Below, in pieces: positions 35,770 through 45,265 of a DNA stretch of 64,000 bases (position 1 is its first letter; every line of letters starts with the position of its first letter). The DNA lies in contig NC_059502.1 in NCBI RefSeq assembly GCF_914767665.1, positions 5,208,001-5,272,000 on the forward strand. Direction: 5' to 3'. This stretch comes from Harmonia axyridis (Eukaryota > Arthropoda > Insecta > Coleoptera > Coccinellidae). Made by a program: the position numbers and the translations under genes. A model generated the notes under the pieces. The model worked only from the letters and a program-made list of their open reading frames with translations. It searched no databases and had not been told where the DNA came from.

Positions 35770-36062
35770 ATTATACTTGTGAGTTATGTGGTCAAGGGTA
35801 CAAACAAAGAAAATCTCTTTATAACCATATGAAATATTATTGTTCCAAAAAGCCGACATTCGAATGCCCTAATTGTGATTATACATCGAAACTCAAAAGT
35901 AATTTAAATAAGCATCTTTCTCATCGTGATGATTACAAATGCGATACTTGCAATCGCTGCTTTTGTTATAAGATGGACCTAATCCATCATCTTGAAAAAT
36001 ACCAATGTGACAAGAGAATTTGGACTAAACTTCTTACTCAACAAAACGAAGATTATTCTTGA
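35770..36062 (+). CDS. lola: lola terminal exon E27, three fingers, last of the array
   Basis: Most diverged array member. Finger 1 is CELCGQGYKQRKSLYNH with KYYC. Finger 2 is CPNCDYTSKLKSNLNKH and keeps a second His close by (HLSH). The linker to finger 3 is very short (RDDYKC). Finger 3 is CDTCNRCFCYKMDLIHH with EKYQC. The tail is extended in a new frame (IWTKLLTQQNEDYS). Acceptor cag ends at 35769. Confidence 0.85.
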
Positions 36063-36229
36063 GTGAAGTCATTATACAAATTTTATAATTAATGTTTGAC
36101 TACTAAATGTGAAAAATGTTTATTCTTGTTAATTAAATTTTCATATTCCTAAGATGAATATTCATTTACTTATAATTAATTATATAAAGAAGTTATGAAT
36201 TATAAATTATTATTTGAATGAATTATTAT

Positions 36230-36325
36230 TTCATTGGTATATGCAATAAGTACTCAAAATTTTTTTGAAACAAGCCTAAAACGCCAAAATTTCGTGTTGC
36301 ACGAAAATGGTTCAATCCATTATGG
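36230..36325 (+). mobile_element. Fossil mariner segment, end of array
   Basis: Only the first about 95 bases remain (ttcgtgttgcacgaaaatgg). Array homology stops here. Confidence 0.6.
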
Positions 36326-37071
36326 GAATTTTATTGATTACTTGTAATTCTATAAAATTCCATAGAATTTTATCTTACATAATAAATCGTCAAATTTCTA
36401 TAGCACTAATGTTATGAATTTTATAAAGTATCTACACATATGTACGTATTTATTTATATCTACATAATTCCACAGATTTTTATTTGAGACCTTACCAAAA
36501 CTAAATGATGAATTATGCTACTTTCATAGGTGTCCCCCCTCCAAAAATGTATACATTATGTTTCCCACTCTTCGTGGAAACTAATATGCAAATTATTATT
36601 TACTGATTGAAATAACAATTCATAAAAAAAAATGATAGTTAGTCTAACCAATAGGACTATGAAGGTAAGGGAAAATCTGCAAAATTGTAGGTAATTATAT
36701 TGGTCCTCAGGTTTATTTCTTTATTTGAATTACATAAAAGCCATATTATGGGAATGAACATTTGGGATCATTTTTGTGCATTATAAAATTTTTGTCAGTT
36801 GAAATTATTATTTTTTTTATTCAAATTAACGTGTCTCGACAACTAGGCCATTGACACATGGTACAATGTATCATTCCTCTAAGCATTACTTGTAATAATG
36901 CTCGTAATAATTTTTATAATATATTTACAAGTATTCTTGAATACGTTTACATATATCAGATATCAATACCATTTGATATTTATATTTCTCCAACGATATT
37001 CGCATTTTGATTTTCCCAAGTTAGATATTATTATAGGTTATATTTCTTTTGTTAACCATGTACTTTTTCAG
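36326..37071. other. Spacer between array and single-copy three-finger exons
   Basis: AT-rich, with no array homology and no coding features. The end supplies the acceptor tract tactttttcag for E28. Confidence 0.45.
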
Positions 37072-37370
37072 AACATACTTGTACAATGTGTGGTCGTATG
37101 TACAAACTCAAATCATCTCTTTGGAGGCACATGAATTATGAGTGTTTCCAAGAAGGGAAGTTTCAATGCCCAAAATGTGACTACAAGGCCAAACAGAAAT
37201 CATCTTTGGAATCGCATCTGTCAACTGCTAACTCGAATTCAGATAATTACAAGTGCGTTGCTTGCAATCGCAGTTATTGTTTCAAGTGGAACTTGACTCA
37301 TCATATAAAACACGAATGTGGTAAAGAATCTGCAAATGTGACTGTGACGCAATCAAATTTGCACCACTAA
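37072..37370 (+). CDS. lola: lola terminal exon E28, three fingers
   Basis: Single-copy three-finger exon outside the array. Finger 1 is CTMCGRMYKLKSSLWRH with NYEC. Finger 2 is CPKCDYKAKQKSSLESH followed by LSTANSNSD, so no fourth ligand. Finger 3 is CVACNRSYCFKWNLTHH with KHEC. The EGKFQ linker and the SYCFKW signature are shared with E30 and E31. Acceptor cag ends at 37071. Confidence 0.87.
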
Positions 37371-37394
37371 TTATTTTTATGAAAAAAAAAAAAG

Positions 37395-38259
37395 CTCATG
37401 TCAAGTAGTAGTTTTTCAATATCAAGTCAAGACATGTAGAGAAAAAATTTGCCTTTTTTTAAATTTTGGATTTTTTTCCACCTGTCGTTTTATTTTTCAC
37501 AATTGTAAACAGTTATATAATAACTCACAGTTTTTTCACAGTTTATACAATTTATTAGGCTGAATGAACTCATCACATCAATAGTATCACATCAATAAAA
37601 AAAAAAGATGAAATAGTAAGGAACCTTGCAATAAAACACTTTCATTTATTGAACTCTTTGTATAAAAGAACCGAAAATATCAACCCTTTTGAAATAGAAA
37701 CATAAGTTAAATCACTATAAATCATAACAAAATGAAAAATAATAAAAAATAAAGTCTCTCAATATTGAGAAACCTCCAGGCTTTGTTTGACTTCATAATT
37801 TTCCATCCAGAATTTAAGACACATGAGACATCTTCAAGATTTGTCGCCTAACCTATTGCGGGTTTTTGTAAGTGTAAGAAGAAAATTGTTTTCCAACAGG
37901 ACCTGAAGATGCTGGCGTTGATAAAAAATCCTTGGCCAAAATTGGAAAGATATTTTTGACTCTACCAATAGTTTCATAGAAATGTGTCAATAAAGTCACA
38001 CTGGTGAATGCTTCATTCTCTCGGCGCTCGAGGAATCCCCTTAAGTAGTCTAAGCGCACACGAGATTGCAGAAATATATGGCGTGCGACGCATGCATATC
38101 ATGCTCAAGTAATATCAAGTAGCTTGATATCAAGTCAAGCAATAAATATCTAAAATCAAGTCAAGTCAAGCTCGAGTATGTAATTTTTCACGAGCTGTAT
38201 ACATTTTCAAGTCAAGTAGTTGGTTAAAATATCAAGATACTTGGCTTGATGAATCCCTA
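37395..38259 (-). mobile_element. hAT element relic with CAAGTCAAG repeats, copy A
   Basis: Subterminal direct and inverted copies of CAAGTCAAG flank a minus-strand remnant of the hAT C-terminal dimerisation domain (AKDFLSTPASSGPVGKQFS at about 37890-37940). The right end reads gatgaatccctac, matching the hAT TIR at 57792/59037. The left TIR is lost. Confidence 0.72.
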
Positions 38260-38544
38260 CTGTTAATCTTCAATATTTTCTGTATCCTGAAAAATTATCT
38301 TTATTCTACTAAATGAACTTGGTGAGCAAATATTTTAAACATCTACTTTGTTCATACATATTGGTTACTTCAACTTTGGTTCTCTCTGTAGCCTGGATGA
38401 AGTTCAAATATCTAACTCCAACGTTTGTCTTAATCTTCATTATGAAAAACATCAGGTCTTAGAACATTTCACTGATTTATAATTACATATTCTGTATGTA
38501 CTTTTAAATAATTTTGAATAATTATTTGGTCATTTTTTTTTCAG
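38260..38544. other. Spacer before E29
   Basis: No features beyond the acceptor tract cattttttttttcag at its end. Confidence 0.4.
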
Positions 38545-38801
38545 AGCATATTTGTAATTTGTGTGGTGGAAAGTACAAAAATAGAGCATCACTTTCTCTG
38601 CATCTCAATTATGAGTGTTCCAAAAAGAGAAAATTACAATCTTCAAAATGTGATTATAAGACGAAAACAAAAATTAATTTGCAGCAGCCTCTATCCCATA
38701 ATCAATCGGATTCAGTGATTCACAAATGCCATGCTTGCAATCGTATTTTTTGCTTCAAGAGGAACCTACGTCATCATATAAAAAATGAGTGTGGTAAATA
38801 G
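38545..38801 (+). CDS. lola: lola terminal exon E29, finger 2 degenerate
   Basis: Finger 1 is CNLCGGKYKNRASLSLH with NYEC. In the finger 2 position, KLQSSKCDYKTKTKINLQQP lacks the first Cys (Ser) and the His (Pro), so it cannot bind zinc, yet the frame is open. Finger 3 is CHACNRIFCFKRNLRHH with KNEC. Phase and acceptor (cag ends at 38544) are normal. It may be an isoform with two working fingers set apart by a 40-residue spacer. Confidence 0.82.
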
Positions 38802-39295
38802 TTGGATGTAATAAGGATATGATGTTCTGAGTGGCCGTACCTTTAGTTATTATTTAAGTACCTTATCAATTAATATGTAACTAGTGAATGTGTTTTTTGT
38901 ATTTAATATAATTTCGACAAATATGATTTTTTGAATTTTTTGATAGGATTTGGAAGAAACCTGTGAAAATTCGTTTTTATGTCTTCTCTTCGAACTTTAA
39001 CATAGAAAAAAGTACCGACAATCAATCATAAAAAAAGGCTTGATGAAAGAAAGTTTTGTTACTTATAAATTGAAATTCAGATTTTCTAGTGTTAGCTTGA
39101 GACCTGATGACAAAAATACTTTGCAACTTGTCAAAATGAATTACTTTGCACAAAAAACATTACATAATTAAAAAAATACGTAGTGAAAAATAAAAAAAAA
39201 GTAGTTTGGAGTTTCAGTTGATACTCTTGGGCCTAACCATTAAAGCCATATCTTCGAAAATTCGACTTTCTACGTCAGAAAGTCACCTGCTACTC
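38802..39295. other. 3' UTR of E29 and spacer
   Basis: AT-rich with no coding features. Runs into the second CAAGTCAAG-type hAT relic. Confidence 0.4.
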
Positions 39296-40085
39296 GATTT
39301 CAAGTCGAGCTCAAGTCAGTAGTTTTTCAATCTCAAGTCAAGAATTTATTTATCAAGTACTTAAATCATATCAAGCTACTTGATTTTTAGCAGTTTTATT
39401 GTGTTGTGTCACATTAATGAAAAAACATTATGAAATCAGAAGAAACCTTGCAAAAAACACTTTCATTTATTAAACTTGTTGTTTAAAAAAACCGAAAATA
39501 TCAACTTTTTTGAAATATGTAGAAACATACTTTAAATCACTATAAATCAAAAACAATTTAAAAGAATAAACAAAAAATAAGTTCCTTTATATCAAGAGAC
39601 CTCCAGGCTCAGTTTGATTTCATAATTTTCCATCCAGTGTCTAAGACACTTGAGGCATCTTATTGATTCATCACCTAACCTATTGCGGGTTTTTCTAACC
39701 GTAAGAGCAGCTCTGGAAAATTGTCTTTCAACAGGAGCTGAAGATGTTGGCGTTGATGAAAAATCCTTGGCCATTTTGGTCAAGTTTGGAAAGATATTTC
39801 TGAAACTACCAAAATCAACCAATAGATGTCATAGAAATGTGAAAAAACTACTAATAAAGTCACACTGGCGAATGCTTCAATCTCTCGGCGCTCGAGGAAT
39901 CCCCTCATTTAGTCTAAGCACGCACGAGATTGCAGAAATATATACCGTGCGACGCGTGCATATCAAGCTCGAGTAAGATCCAGTAGCTTGATTTCAAGTC
40001 AAGCAATAAATATCTAAAATCAAGTCAAGCCAAGCTCAAGTATGTAATTTTTCACGAGCTTGAAGTCAAGTGGTTGGTTAAAATC
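39296..40085 (-). mobile_element. hAT element relic with CAAGTCAAG repeats, copy B
   Basis: Better preserved hAT C-terminal domain on the minus strand (about 39592-39822): KDFSSTPTSSAPVERQFSRA, then LTVRKTRNRLGDESIRC, ending in a stop after LSLEVS. This is the conserved dimerisation region of hAT transposases. The rest of the transposase, including its catalytic core, is absent. CAAGTCAAG repeats lie on both sides. Confidence 0.8.
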
Positions 40086-40481
40086 CCTAGAATAAAGTCT
40101 TCTCTGAATTCATCAATTTGTCTCAGTCTTCACGAATCAAAACTGATTTTGATAAAACAATTCAACAAGTTCTAAACTTTTTTAAAGCGTGTATCTTTCC
40201 ATGATTGAATTATTGAACACAAATGATATAAGAAATGTCAAAAAATAATAGATTGACTTGCCATTACGATCATTTCGAATTGTATCATTTGTGTTGCAAA
40301 ACCCTAGATGGGACCAATATCACTTAAAGTTATCAACTATCTAGAAATAAACACTTTTGAAGAATTTAATATCAGTTTTTAGCCCTTCTCTTCTTACTAT
40401 TTCATAAGATCTAACCAAGAGTATACTGGTGTATTATTATAAATATTAGTAGTAATTATTTTCAACTATATACTTTTTCAG
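40086..40481. other. Spacer before E30
   Basis: AT-rich with no coding features. Confidence 0.4.
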
Positions 40482-40759
40482 GGCATACTTGCAAATTGTG
40501 TGGACGAGGGTACAAACATAGAGCATCTCTTTTGAGGCATCTTAAATATGAATGTTTCCAGGAGGGGAAATTTCATTGCCCAAAGTGTGACTATAAGGCG
40601 AAACGAAAACATTCTTTGGACTCGCATCTGTCAACTGCTAACTTGTATTCAGATTGTTCCGATAATTATCAATGTTCTGCTTGCAACCGCACTTATTGCT
40701 TCAAGTGGAACTTAACTCATCATTTGAATTACGAATGTGGAAAATATTTGAAAATGTGA
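40482..40759 (+). CDS. lola: lola terminal exon E30, three fingers
   Basis: Finger 1 is CKLCGRGYKHRASLLRH with KYEC. Finger 2 is CPKCDYKAKRKHSLDSH followed by LSTANLYSDCSD. An extra Cys in this linker might serve as the missing ligand. Finger 3 is CSACNRTYCFKWNLTHH with NYEC. The finger 1 sequence GRGYKHRASLLRH is the closest among E28-E31 to the array type. Acceptor cag ends at 40481. Confidence 0.88.
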
Positions 40760-41013
40760 CTCGAAAACATGTAGATTAGTCTTAAGTGAAATTAATTTAA
40801 TCAATTAATGTGTGACCCCCTCTTTGTGAAGACTATTCATTCTAGTCCTGAATATACTATTGAAAAATATGTTATATCTCTTTTATTGAGGAATTCTGAA
40901 GAGGAATCTTTCAGCTGATGACTGCAAAATTTGTCCATCGCCTCACCAGAAATAAAGAAAATTCAAACAGAATATCGACAGATCAGACTTTATCGGAATT
41001 AAGTATGTATATA
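40760..41013. other. 3' UTR of E30
   Basis: No coding signs; ends at the TA target of the next transposon. Confidence 0.4.
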
Positions 41014-42223
41014 CAGGGTGTTCTGATTTGTTTCCGACAAACTGAAACGGGTGATAGATCACATCATTTTAAGCAAAAAAGTTCCTATGAACATGGGTCC
41101 GGAAATGCTTCGTTTCCGAGATACAGGGTGTTAAAGTTGAAAAAATAATTCTTCTTCTTTCTTAAATATCTTTCGACTGATTCCAAATAATTGCATGAAA
41201 GTTAGTACATAGGGTTTTTTGAGGTGAGAAATTCAAATTTGTGGTCGATTTGGTTGTATTTTCTAGAGGGCGCCACTGGCAATCATTTCGTCCTCTTTAA
41301 ACCGTAGCAACTTTTCTGTGCTACCCTGTACGTCATTCTGGACTAAAAAAATCGATTCCCCTGACTTTTCTAGTTAAAAAAGGGATAACTCATTTAAGTT
41401 GCAAGGGGCAACCGTTTCAGAGAAAAACGCATTTAAAGCCAAATCCATATTTTCGTAATCTCTAAAACATGTAGAAACAAATTTGTAATAATTTCAAATG
41501 AAATATTTTTTAGAAGTAACAATTGAGAGCAAAACAAAATAACATAATAATTTTTAAAGAAGGTGTTCGAAATGTCCACCATTCTGTTGAATGCACAAAT
41601 GACATCTTCGAATGATTGATTGTTTTACATTCAACAATTGTTGCGGCAATAAATTTAAAATGGCTATACACAATGACAGATTTAAAGTGTGTTAGCTTCA
41701 GATGTCATTAATTATAATTATAGTTAACTAAGTTAATAGCTTATCAACAAATACAGGAAAATGGTATTGGTTACCAAAGGCCCGAACGAAGCATTCAAAG
41801 AAGAAATCATCTACAGAGAAATAGGATTTTACAGACCTTCGAAGAAAATAAAAACTCAGTATTCGTAAAGCATCCCAACAACGCAATATTTCAGGAAACA
41901 GAATATTCAGAACACTTAAAAACAACAATTACATAGCATACCACTTCTACTTATTAGTGGGCAATAGAAAATCCGCATGCATTTCGCCTTAGAAATTTTC
42001 AAAATGAATTTAAATTTTTAATATTTGAATAGGAATAATTTCATGAAAGGATTTCGAAGCAGTCAAAACATATTAAAGAAAACGCAAATTATTTTTTCAA
42101 CTTTAACACCCTGTATCTCGGAAACGAAGCATTTCCGGACCCATGTTCATAGGAACTTTTTTGCTTAAAATGATGTGATCTATCACCCATTTCAGTTTGT
42201 CGGAAACAAATCAGAACACCCTG
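41014..42223 (-). mobile_element. Tc1/mariner-type element with 132-bp inverted repeats
   Basis: Terminal repeats 41014-41145 and 42092-42223 are near-perfect inverted copies starting CAGGGTGTTCTGATTTG. TA flanks both ends (41012-41013, 42224-42225). The minus strand keeps a transposase C-terminus, RRCHLCIQQNGGHFEHLL, with its stop at 41554-41556. This ending is typical of Tc1/mariner-superfamily transposases. Most of the gene is deleted, so the element is non-autonomous. Confidence 0.8.
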
Positions 42224-42398
42224 TATGTAAAATAAGCAATATTTCAGGATATACATTGTATATACAGTTTCATGACCTCCAATTGCTCTTAAACGAACAC
42301 GCTCAAAAGCTTCTCATCTCTTTTTTGAAGCTTTTTATGTGCTTATCTGAGATTTGATTAGGTCCATTAGTAATTCTCTTAACCATTTACTTTTTCAG

Positions 42399-42673
42399 AA
42401 CACACTTGTGAATTGTGTGGTCGAGGATACAAACATAGAAAATCTCTTGCGAGGCATCTCAGGTATGAGTGTTACCGAGAAGGTCAATTTCAATGTCCAA
42501 AATGTGATTATAAGGCGAAACGGAAGTCTGCTTTGGATTCACATCTGTCCACTGCTAACCAAACTTCAGCCAATCACAAATGCAGTTTTTGCAATCGCAG
42601 TTTTTGCTTCAAATGGAATTTAACACTTCACATAAAACATGAGTGTGGTAAAATATATGAATATGGATTTTAA
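42399..42673 (+). CDS. lola: lola terminal exon E31, three fingers
   Basis: Finger 1 is CELCGRGYKHRKSLARH with RYEC. Finger 2 is CPKCDYKAKRKSALDSH followed by LSTANQTSAN. Finger 3 is CSFCNRSFCFKWNLTLH with KHEC. Close to E30 but one residue shorter. Acceptor cag ends at 42398; the transposon at 42223 lies 175 bp upstream. It is the last three-finger exon in the series. Confidence 0.88.
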
Positions 42674-43544
42674 AATATCGCACGACACAATCTAGATCAG
42701 TTTTAAGTGTCCTTACGTTATATGTTGTTATATTCATCAAGTAGTGTGAAATAATGCACATTTTCGTTGTTAAAAAAATATAACATAATATATTGTCCAA
42801 TATGATGTAATTGTTTCATTGAGTCGAATCTGAAGTCGATCAACTGTTAAAGGGTGTCCCAGAATAACTGGTCAATCATTTACCACCGTTAAAAAAAATT
42901 GGAGAAGAATTCATGGATGACCTTATTCAGGTAATGGACTCACTATTCGTAGCATTGTAGACAAATTTGAAAGTGAATTTTTACACTTTACAAGGGTACC
43001 AGTCCATAAAGAACTGCAAGTATATAAAAGAATATTGATTTGATAGCAGCAAGTTAAAGAAAAATTTCTAGGTCGTTCTCAACAAGTAGCAATTTCTAAA
43101 ACAACAACATGGAGAATTGTAAGAAAATTTGGGTTTATATACTTACAAAATTCAACTGGTTCTAGAAGATCATTTTATGTAAAGACTGAAGAATATAAAA
43201 TTCCGATATTTCAGTTTCTATCCACAAGACTCCACGGAAACTTTGTGGATATTTTCAGTTCAAAGACAAGGTGAATCATGTGAAAAGTGTGCTTTATATC
43301 GTCTAAAAGAGAGAATATAATAATAATAATAATAAGTTTTACAGTTCTCAACCCTAGATTATTTTGGAAAACTCACTGATTTCTTGTCTTCAAATTTCAT
43401 AAATGGTAATTTAGAAGAAGAAAGAAATTTTCGAAAATGTTCCTTCACTTTGAGCTGCTGTATCTCCCAAAATTATAATCCTAGACAATTGTCGCTTTTT
43501 TGCAGATAGATTGATCCTTTGTGATTCCAATACTGTAACAACCA
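42674..43544. other. 3' UTR of E31 and decayed transposon sequence
   Basis: After the UTR, text beginning gggtgtcccagaataactgg near 42853 looks like a Tc1/mariner terminus. A weakly readable coding remnant (STRLHGNFVDIFSSK, about 43220) follows. No matching second end was found. A run of ATA repeats lies at 43320-43335. Confidence 0.4.
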
Positions 43545-43937
43545 ATCTTCTACTATGAACATTTTGGAAAATATGATTTTTCTCGCAAAAGTCCAAATTT
43601 TCTCATTTTCAAACTGAAAATAGAACTAGAAAAATATATTTCTGTAAAAATATCTGATTACATATTCTCAATCTACGCCCTTGAATTAACTTTTGAAGTG
43701 ACTTTGGTGGAGATATGAGAAAAATCAATTTTTGCCAAATTTTCCATGGAAAATGGCAAAATTTTCACCTATCACAACCAAAGTCACCTTAAAAGTTAAT
43801 TCGAGAGTGTAGATTAAGAAGATGTAATCAGATATTTTTTTTTTATTTTTTTTTCTACTTATGGCGGTTTGAAAATGGGAAAATTTGGACCTTCGCGGAA
43901 AAAATCAAATTTTTCAAAGTGTTCATAGTAGAAAAGC
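43545..43937. repeat. Long imperfect inverted repeat (foldback)
   Basis: Arms of about 190 bases (43545-43738 and 43747-43937) pair around ccatgg near 43745. The outer parts read ctatgaacattttggaaaat and, inverted, ctatgaacactttgaaaaat. There is no coding content. It is probably a foldback MITE. Confidence 0.75.
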
Positions 43938-44111
43938 TTTTATCTTATATTCCTATTCTGTGCATGTTTTGTCCCCAAATTTGAATGAATAAATAAAAAC
44001 CTTAACGTAAAACCTTAACTATTTCCCGTTTTCTCTGTTTGCCGGTAATGCAATGTGCAATAGCAATGGTTCTAATAGCTATTTCTTTTAACCATCTAGG
44101 TACTTTACCAG

Positions 44112-44287
44112 AGCATGCTTGTGAGTTGTGTGGTCGAAGGTACAGAGCTAGAAGATCTCTTCTGAGGCACCTTACATATGAGTGCTTCCAAGAGCCGAAA
44201 TTCCAATGTCCAAAATGTCCTTATAAGGCAAAACAGAAATCTCATTTGAAGAATCATCTCATCAGTTGCCATAGATTTTTTAATTGA
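44112..44287 (+). CDS. lola: lola terminal exon E32, two fingers
   Basis: Finger 1 is CELCGRRYRARRSLLRH with TYEC. Finger 2 is CPKCPYKAKQKSHLKNH with LISCH, a complete C2H2. It resembles E28-E31 in fingers 1 and 2 (FQEPKFQCPKC), but has the fourth ligand and no third finger, so it marks the border between the two classes. The acceptor tactttaccag is weak in pyrimidines. AATAAA at 44298-44303 lies within 11 bases of the stop. Confidence 0.87.
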
Positions 44288-44903
44288 GTTATTTTCCAAT
44301 AAAATGTTGTTGTTGTATTGCACCAGAAAAAATATAAAAATTCAACTTCTTTTGTTGCTATATTTTCATTGAAAAATTTATGTGGACTTTTTCAAATTGA
44401 TAAAATTATTGGTCAGTGAATTTCACACAAACTTTGGCTTTTTTTGTCTGATCTATATACACTGGTAATATTAGGGAAATGGATAAAATCTCAACAAAGT
44501 TTGTGATCCATTTTCACTTGAGCACAGTTACATAACTTATGTGAAAACAAGCTTCTAATGACTTGTTTCTACAAAAAAAATTGTTGATATCAAACAGTTG
44601 AGTCGTTCAACTATTTGGCAAAATAAAGTATGAAAAAACTTCAAAGGAGTTGAATCACTTAATTCAGCCTTTTGGTCAACTGGAGAAATGTCAGATAAAC
44701 CGATCGAGATAAAATTTAAAAAAATTAATCCATATTTTATTGTATGAATCAGTATTTTCCTTAATGTCTAAATCTGTGAAAATTATTACATAAAAATAAC
44801 CTGTCTTTCGTTTGCATGAATTAAGATCTATTATATTCCCTTGCTTTATCTTTTTACCTTAGTTTATTGAGTTCTATAATCTTTTAACATATTTATTTTT
44901 CAG
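44288..44903. other. 3' UTR of E32 and intron
   Basis: No features beyond the E32 poly(A) signal and the acceptor tract of E33. Confidence 0.4.
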
Positions 44904-45097
44904 AGTATAGGTGTCACGTGTGTTTCAAAGTGTACAGAGCTAAAAGGTCTTTATGGAGACATGTGAAATACGAATGTCAAAAACCTCCACAGTTCAAATG
45001 TCCACTTTGTTTTCATATGGCTTATCAGAAGTCAGCTATAGTGTCCCATTTTCACAACAGACACAAAGGTCATGTGATTGGAAGTTATTTAATATAA
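44904..45097 (+). CDS. lola: lola terminal exon E33, two fingers
   Basis: No in-frame ATG; located from the acceptor tatttttcag at 44894-44903. Finger 1 is CHVCFKVYRAKRSLWRH with KYEC. Finger 2 is CPLCFHMAYQKSAIVSH with FHNRH. The tail is GHVIGSYLI. AATAAA at 45147-45152. Confidence 0.85.
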
Positions 45098-45265
45098 TAA
45101 ATATTATTTCGAATTTTGTATTCGAGTGTGTATACTGTATATGTCCAATAAATGTCTCGAAGGCTATGTTGTTTATATTTTATTGTCTCCACCTTTTATA
45201 TTGAATTTTATTACATTTTCATAAGGTTACTTCCAAGTGTTTGGAATCTAGTGAAGATATATCTT

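Larger units (their letters stand above)
8700..36325 (+). repeat. Tandem array of ~1.2 kb exon-bearing units
   Basis: Exon starts recur at 8860, 9804, 11830, 13032, 14234, 15381, 16547, 18433, 19605, 20804, 21968, 23246, 24454, 25309, 26514, 27678, 28965, 30165, 31365, 32560, 33740, 34913 and 35770. Most intervals are 1.15-1.29 kb. Order within a unit: three-finger exon; stop; AATAAA near a TTAAATAAAATATC motif about 100 bp on; AT-rich stretch; fossil mariner segment; an ATAATAATAAAGTTTATTCA block; a CCTGTACGTGGTAACACCCT block; then GTTATTTTTCAG and the next exon. Longer intervals come from insertions (RpS23 at 17.7 kb, AT/ATT tracts at 22.9 and 28.6 kb). The 0.86-0.94 kb intervals are deletions. 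Homology ends inside the last mariner segment near 36325. Confidence 0.92.

Noticed and set aside
8700..36325. Regular ~1.2 kb repeats considered as a satellite or CRISPR-like array
   Set aside because: Units are long, carry an open zinc-finger exon with splice signals, and differ most at finger residues. There are no short repeat-spacer patterns.
39650..39976. 108-codon plus-strand frame
   Set aside because: Antisense shadow of the hAT C-terminal domain on the minus strand.
42354..42623. 89-codon frame overlapping E31
   Set aside because: Out of register with the finger exon; its apparent order of residues has no motif.
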